This document shows, one piece after another, positions 60,751 through 64,000 of a stretch of 64,000 bases of DNA (within the stretch, counting starts at the first letter, position 1; every line of letters starts with the position of its first letter). Made by a program: the position numbers and the translations under genes. The notes beneath the pieces are model-generated. The model saw only the letters and a program-made list of their open reading frames with translations, was not told where the DNA came from and made no database searches. This DNA comes from Campylobacteraceae bacterium (GTDB taxonomy: Bacteria > Campylobacterota > Campylobacteria > Campylobacterales > Arcobacteraceae), in assembly GCA_013373175.1 (NCBI GenBank), contig JABXII010000005.1, positions 62,001-126,000 of the forward strand, in the 5' to 3' direction.

Positions 60751-61883
60751 AATACGATATTGTAGTAATTGGAGCTGGTGCAAGTGGTTTGATGTTTGCA
60801 TCACAAGTTAAGAATAAAAAAATTGCAATTATAGAATCAAATGCTAAAATTGGACAAAAAATAAAAATAAGTGGTGGTGCAAAATGCAACATCACAAATG
60901 AAAATGTAAGTTTCAAAAACTATTTAGGAGATAAGGAGTTTGTCAAAAACAGTTTAGACTTTTTTTCAAATAAAGACTTATTGAGCTTCTTAAATAAAAA
61001 TGGTGTTTATCCTAAAGTAAACCCTAAAATAGTAAAAGGAACATACTTTTGTAACTCTTCACAAGATGTTATTGATATGTTTACAAAGTTAACTTCACAT
61101 ACAAAAAAGTTTTTAAATACAAAAGTTATAGATGTAAAGTATGATAAAGAGTTTTTAGTAAATACTTCTAAAGGTTTAATCAAAGCAAAGAACTTAATAG
61201 TAGCTAGTGGAGGCTTATCTTATGCTAGTGTTGGAGCTTCACCTATTGCTTATGATATTGCAAAAGAGTTTGGGCATGAAGTAAAACCAACTAAACCTGC
61301 ATTAGTAGGATTTACTGTTCAAAAAGAGCAGTTTTGGTTTAAAAAACTAAGTGGTATCTCTTGTGAAGTTGATATAAAAGTAGATGAGAAAAGTTTTAAT
61401 GGAAAACTACTTTTTGCTCATAAAGGATGCTCTGGACCTGCTGTTTTAAATGCTTCATTATATTGGCAAAAAGGTAAGGTTACTATTGATTTTATGCCAA
61501 AAAAGAAAATAGAACCTTTACTTAAAGGAAATAAAAATATTTCCACTGCTTTACCATTACCTAAAAGATTTATGCAAGAGTTTTTAGATTCAATTGAATT
61601 AAAAGACAAACCAGTTAGTAAACTCTCACCTTCTGAGAAAGATAAATTAAAAACTTTAAAGAACTATGAGTTTTCTCCTGCCGGAACTTTTGGATATACA
61701 AAAGCAGAAGTTACAAGTGGTGGAATAGATATTTCTTTTATTGATAAAGATAGCTTTGAGAGTAAACATCAAAAAAAGTTATATTTCTTAGGTGAATGCT
61801 TAGAACCTACTGGGGAATTAGGAGGATACAATTTTCAACTGTACTTTTCACAAGCATACCTTTGTGCAAGTAACTTCAAGTAA
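60747..61883 (+). CDS. HI0933/BaiN-family FAD-dependent oxidoreductase, ATA start
   Basis: From an ATA start at 60747 this is 378 residues, starting (M)EYDIVVIGAGASGLMFAS, the dinucleotide-binding GxGxxG fold expected at the very N-terminus. Then come KIGQKIKISGGAKCNITN, NLIVASGGLSYASVGASPIAYDIA and the C-terminal SGGIDISFID and FLGECLEPTGELGGYNFQ, all typical of the HI0933/BaiN family. The next normal start (TTG at 60789) would remove the FAD motif. The last base pair of the kinase stop overlaps the start. Substrate unknown. Either a true AUA start or a mutated ATG (see findings). Confidence 0.85.
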   Translation: MEYDIVVIGAGASGLMFASQVKNKKIAIIESNAKIGQKIKISGGAKCNITNENVSFKNYLGDKEFVKNSLDFFSNKDLLSFLNKNGVYPKVNPKIVKGTYFCNSSQDVIDMFTKLTSHTKKFLNTKVIDVKYDKEFLVNTSKGLIKAKNLIVASGGLSYASVGASPIAYDIAKEFGHEVKPTKPALVGFTVQKEQFWFKKLSGISCEVDIKVDEKSFNGKLLFAHKGCSGPAVLNASLYWQKGKVTIDFMPKKKIEPLLKGNKNISTALPLPKRFMQEFLDSIELKDKPVSKLSPSEKDKLKTLKNYEFSPAGTFGYTKAEVTSGGIDISFIDKDSFESKHQKKLYFLGECLEPTGELGGYNFQLYFSQAYLCASNFK

Positions 61884-61921
61884 CAATAAAAAATTTCTTT
61901 GATTATAAAGTGATAATGAGA

Positions 61922-61927
61922 TATAAT
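61922..61927 (+). promoter_or_regulatory. -10 box ahead of the chemoreceptor gene
   Basis: TATAAT at 61922-61927 sits in an AT-rich gap between the flavoprotein gene and the chemoreceptor, with the start ATG at 61966 and AAGGCA before it. It suggests a separate transcript for chemoreceptor, regulator and sensor. Confidence 0.4.
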
Positions 61928-61965
61928 ATTTACTTAATTTTAAAAAAGATTATTAAGGCATAAAA

Positions 61966-63369
61966 ATGTTTTTTTCTAACTCAAAGAAAAACAATGAAGA
62001 AGTAGAAAAGCTAAAAAAAGAGCTTGCTTTGTTAAAAGAAGAAGTATCCCTAAAAGATAAAAAAATTGATAATTTAGAGAATAAACTTCAGTTAAGCTCA
62101 GTTGATGAAAAAAAACTTACAAATCTTGAAAAAGAAAATGAGTTTTATAAAATACTTGCAGAAATTTCACAAGAAGAGGGCTTAGTTGCCTTCAATACTA
62201 ATGATGAAGTTTTATTTATAAATAAAAGAGCAAAATCTCACAATATTGATACTAAAACACTATTAAAAGCAATTAAAAATGGAAGTGATACTGTTGTTTT
62301 AAATGATTGTGAAGCTTCAATTTTATTAGAAAAGTATGATGATAAAATTATTGCTTCATTAAGACAAACTTCTGTTCATGATAATAAAGAAGGTGGTTTA
62401 TTAGAAAGACATAATAAAAATATGACTAACTCTTTAACTTCAACTCAAAATGCTTATTTAGAACTTTTAGATGAACTTCAAAGTATGATGAAAGAATCAA
62501 AAGAAACAGCAGAAGGTTCTACAAAAGGTTTAAATCTAACAAATAATATTGTAGGTGACACTGAAAATTTACATAAAGAAATAGAAATGGAACATGAAGT
62601 TGTAAACTCTTTAGTTTCAAAAAGTAAAGATATTGCAAATGTTATTACTATTATTCAAGAAATTGCCTTCCAAACAAATATTTTATCTCTTAATGCAGCA
62701 GTAGAAGCTGCAACAGCAGGAGAAGCAGGAAAAGGCTTTGCAGTAGTTGCTGGGGAAGTAAGAAATCTAGCAAATAGGTCGGCACAAGCAGCTTCTCAAA
62801 TCAAAAGTGTAGTTGATTCTATTCAAGAAGAAACACATAAAATAAAAAATAGTTCAGATGTTGTTTCTAAAGTTGTAGCAGAAACAAAAAGTAGAGTAGA
62901 GATTTTAAGTGAATTAATGAATGGTTTCCAAAGAAATTCAAGTAGATCTGTTTATGAAGTAGAGAGTGTTTCTAATAAAATCTTTATCAATCTTGCAAAG
63001 TTAGACCACGTAATTTACAAAAATAATCTATATCAACTAATCTTTGGAGCAGAGAATAACTTTACAGCAGTTGACCATCATAATTGTAGATTAGGCAAAT
63101 GGTATGATTCTGGATTAGGTAAAGAAGAGTTTAGTTTTGTGCCTTCATATAGACATTTAGAACATTGCCATTCAATTGTGCATAAAGAAGCAAATGAATT
63201 AGCCAAAGAGTGTTCAGGACATGAAATTTCTTGTTCTAAAGAACTAATCGAACAAAAAGTTGCACTAGTTGAAGATGCAAGTGAAGATGTATTTATTTAC
63301 TTAGATAAAATTTTAGAAGAAAAAAATACAGCTGTTATGAAAGATGCAGCAAGTAAACTATTTGGTTGA
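61966..63369 (+). CDS. Soluble chemoreceptor with CZB zinc-binding domain
   Basis: This 467-residue protein has no membrane segment. A coiled coil covers about 8-65, followed by a small PAS-like segment (about 65-140). The MCP signalling hairpin is at about 190-330, with the highly conserved tip [21 protein letters not shown] and [19 protein letters not shown]. The C-terminal CZB domain (about 345-440) has the pattern His...CRLGKWY...His-x3-His ([24 protein letters not shown]). CZB binds zinc and senses its level or hypochlorous acid. It probably signals through CheA/CheW in the cytoplasm. Followed by a response regulator after 12 bases. Confidence 0.92.
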   Translation: MFFSNSKKNNEEVEKLKKELALLKEEVSLKDKKIDNLENKLQLSSVDEKKLTNLEKENEFYKILAEISQEEGLVAFNTNDEVLFINKRAKSHNIDTKTLLKAIKNGSDTVVLNDCEASILLEKYDDKIIASLRQTSVHDNKEGGLLERHNKNMTNSLTSTQNAYLELLDELQSMMKESKETAEGSTKGLNLTNNIVGDTENLHKEIEMEHEVVNSLVSKSKDIANVITIIQEIAFQTNILSLNAAVEAATAGEAGKGFAVVAGEVRNLANRSAQAASQIKSVVDSIQEETHKIKNSSDVVSKVVAETKSRVEILSELMNGFQRNSSRSVYEVESVSNKIFINLAKLDHVIYKNNLYQLIFGAENNFTAVDHHNCRLGKWYDSGLGKEEFSFVPSYRHLEHCHSIVHKEANELAKECSGHEISCSKELIEQKVALVEDASEDVFIYLDKILEEKNTAVMKDAASKLFG

Positions 63370-63381
63370 TAGGAAAATATA

Positions 63382-63759
63382 ATGGAAGAAAAAATTTATG
63401 AGATTGCAGTAGTTGATGATGAAATAGAGATTTTACAAGTAATTGAAAAATATCTAAAAAGAAAAGATGAGTATAGAGTAACAACTTTTTCAAACCCTAC
63501 AATTGCCCTTGACTCTTGTATTAAAACTAAGTATGATTTAATATTATTAGATATTATGATGCCAGGAATGGATGGTATAGAATTTTTAGAAAAAATTAAA
63601 AAAGAAATACCAAAACAAAAAGTTTGTATGATGACAGCATATTCAACTTTAGATAAAGTTTTAAAGTCACATAAACAAGGGGCTCAAAACTATATAATGA
63701 AACCATTTCCTTCTTTAGAAACATTGAATGAAAAAATAAATACACTTTTAAAGAATTAA
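63382..63759 (+). CDS. Single-domain response regulator
   Basis: This 125-residue CheY-like receiver domain alone has the acidic pair Asp12-Asp13, phosphorylated Asp57 (LLDIMMPGMDG), Thr85 and Lys107 (YIMKPFP). There is no output domain, so it acts by protein contact or as part of a phosphorelay. Co-directional with the upstream chemoreceptor and the downstream sensor gene, which starts five bases after its stop, so it is probably the partner of one of them. Confidence 0.9.
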   Translation: MEEKIYEIAVVDDEIEILQVIEKYLKRKDEYRVTTFSNPTIALDSCIKTKYDLILLDIMMPGMDGIEFLEKIKKEIPKQKVCMMTAYSTLDKVLKSHKQGAQNYIMKPFPSLETLNEKINTLLKN

Positions 63760-63764
63760 TTTAT

Positions 63765-64000
63765 ATGAAGAGCAAGAATTTAGTACTTAGATATAGTTTT
63801 CTTTTTATTTTACTAGCAGTGACAATAAATTTTGTGCTTTTGTATAATAAAAATGAAGAAATAGAAGTTAAAAAAGAAGAAGTAAAACTAAAGAACAGTA
63901 AAGTTTTTTCTTTATATAAAAAAGAGACTTTAGAGATATCTGAACTTTTCTTTTTCAATTATGTACAAAACAACAAAAAACTATTATCTCTTTTGAGCAA
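63765..64000 (+). CDS. N-terminal part of a membrane sensor protein, cut by the window end
   Basis: ATG at 63765 opens a frame that runs beyond the window (78 codons visible). It begins with a basic stretch and one membrane helix (residues 8-26, YSFLFILLAVTINFVLLY), followed by a charged helical region likely in the periplasm. This N-terminus, directly after a response regulator, fits a sensor histidine kinase or similar transducer, but no diagnostic domain is visible. Confidence 0.55.
   Translation, partial: MKSKNLVLRYSFLFILLAVTINFVLLYNKNEEIEVKKEEVKLKNSKVFSLYKKETLEISELFFFNYVQNNKKLLSLLS

Noticed and set aside
60789-61883. TTG at 60789 as start of the flavoprotein
   Set aside because: It would begin inside the GxGxxG FAD-binding motif, removing a part all family members need; the frame is open further upstream to 60735.
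63761-63958. Minus-strand frame of 65 codons at the window end
   Set aside because: The plus strand at the same place encodes a protein with ATG, a membrane helix and correct spacing to the upstream response regulator, so the minus frame is a shadow.
1-64000. CRISPR array, tRNA, rRNA or insertion sequence
   Set aside because: No regular short direct repeats with spacers, no tRNA cloverleaf sequences, no rRNA-like tracts and no transposase motifs were seen while reading. A tool scan was not possible.

Overview
The window is low-GC DNA, densely packed with genes, and reads as a chromosome segment from the Arcobacter group (Arcobacteraceae, Campylobacterota). The assignment rests on protein families rather than a 16S gene, which is absent. 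It draws on a flagellar locus with FlhF/FlhG and two TPR proteins resembling Campylobacter-type motor proteins, NrfHA next to a CcsBA/NrfI-type haem ligase, a Fur/FeoAB pair, Bpt with ClpS/ClpA, a ferredoxin-thioredoxin-reductase-like protein, and many c-di-GMP enzymes. Many genes start with TTG. I saw no tRNA, rRNA, IS element, prophage or CRISPR array.

Positions 1-23696 are one long, co-directional flagellar cluster. It opens with the 3' end of a hook gene and a second, very large hook-like gene. These are followed by a coiled-coil membrane protein, a PflB-like TPR protein, a FlaG-like protein, fliY, motA, motB, flgJ (rod-binding part), a FlgN-like chaperone, a small SAF/FlgA-like protein, flhF, flhG, a small membrane protein, fliE, flgC, a huge disordered fliK, fliR, flhB, a PflA-like TPR protein, fliI, flgL and flhA. 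Spacing is tight and several genes overlap, so long polycistronic transcripts are likely.

From 23696 to 28739, and translationally coupled to flhA, lie a BatD-like protein, an HlyD-like periplasmic protein, an orphan cytoplasmic molybdopterin oxidoreductase and an MFS transporter. A 270-base gap then carries a well-formed FNR-type site centred at -41.5 of a predicted promoter. It drives nrfH and nrfA (ammonia-forming nitrite reductase, with the lysine-ligated CX2CK haem motif). After a terminator and a striking 25-bp inverted repeat comes a ccsBA gene, probably NrfI, which would attach that special haem.

Positions 34341-51180 are mostly housekeeping: bioD, clpS-clpA, a lipoprotein cytochrome c, ruvB, panB, trpA, bpt and feoAB. 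They are interspersed with a GGDEF-EAL protein, an HD-GYP protein with a large insertion and a ferredoxin-thioredoxin-reductase/rhodanese fusion. ClpS, ClpA and Bpt together form a bacterial N-degron pathway. FeoAB lies under a Fur box and is divergent from fur.

The last part (51375-64000) is stress and signalling: fur, a flavodoxin, a di-haem cytochrome c peroxidase, a PAS-PAS-GGDEF-EAL protein, a Cache-PAS-GGDEF cyclase, and a CpxP/Spy-like protein with its OmpR-type regulator and kinase (a Cpx-like operon preceded by 11-bp phased repeats). Next come an HI0933/BaiN-type flavoprotein that seems to start at an ATA codon, a soluble CZB chemoreceptor, a single-domain response regulator and the start of a membrane sensor protein cut by the window end.
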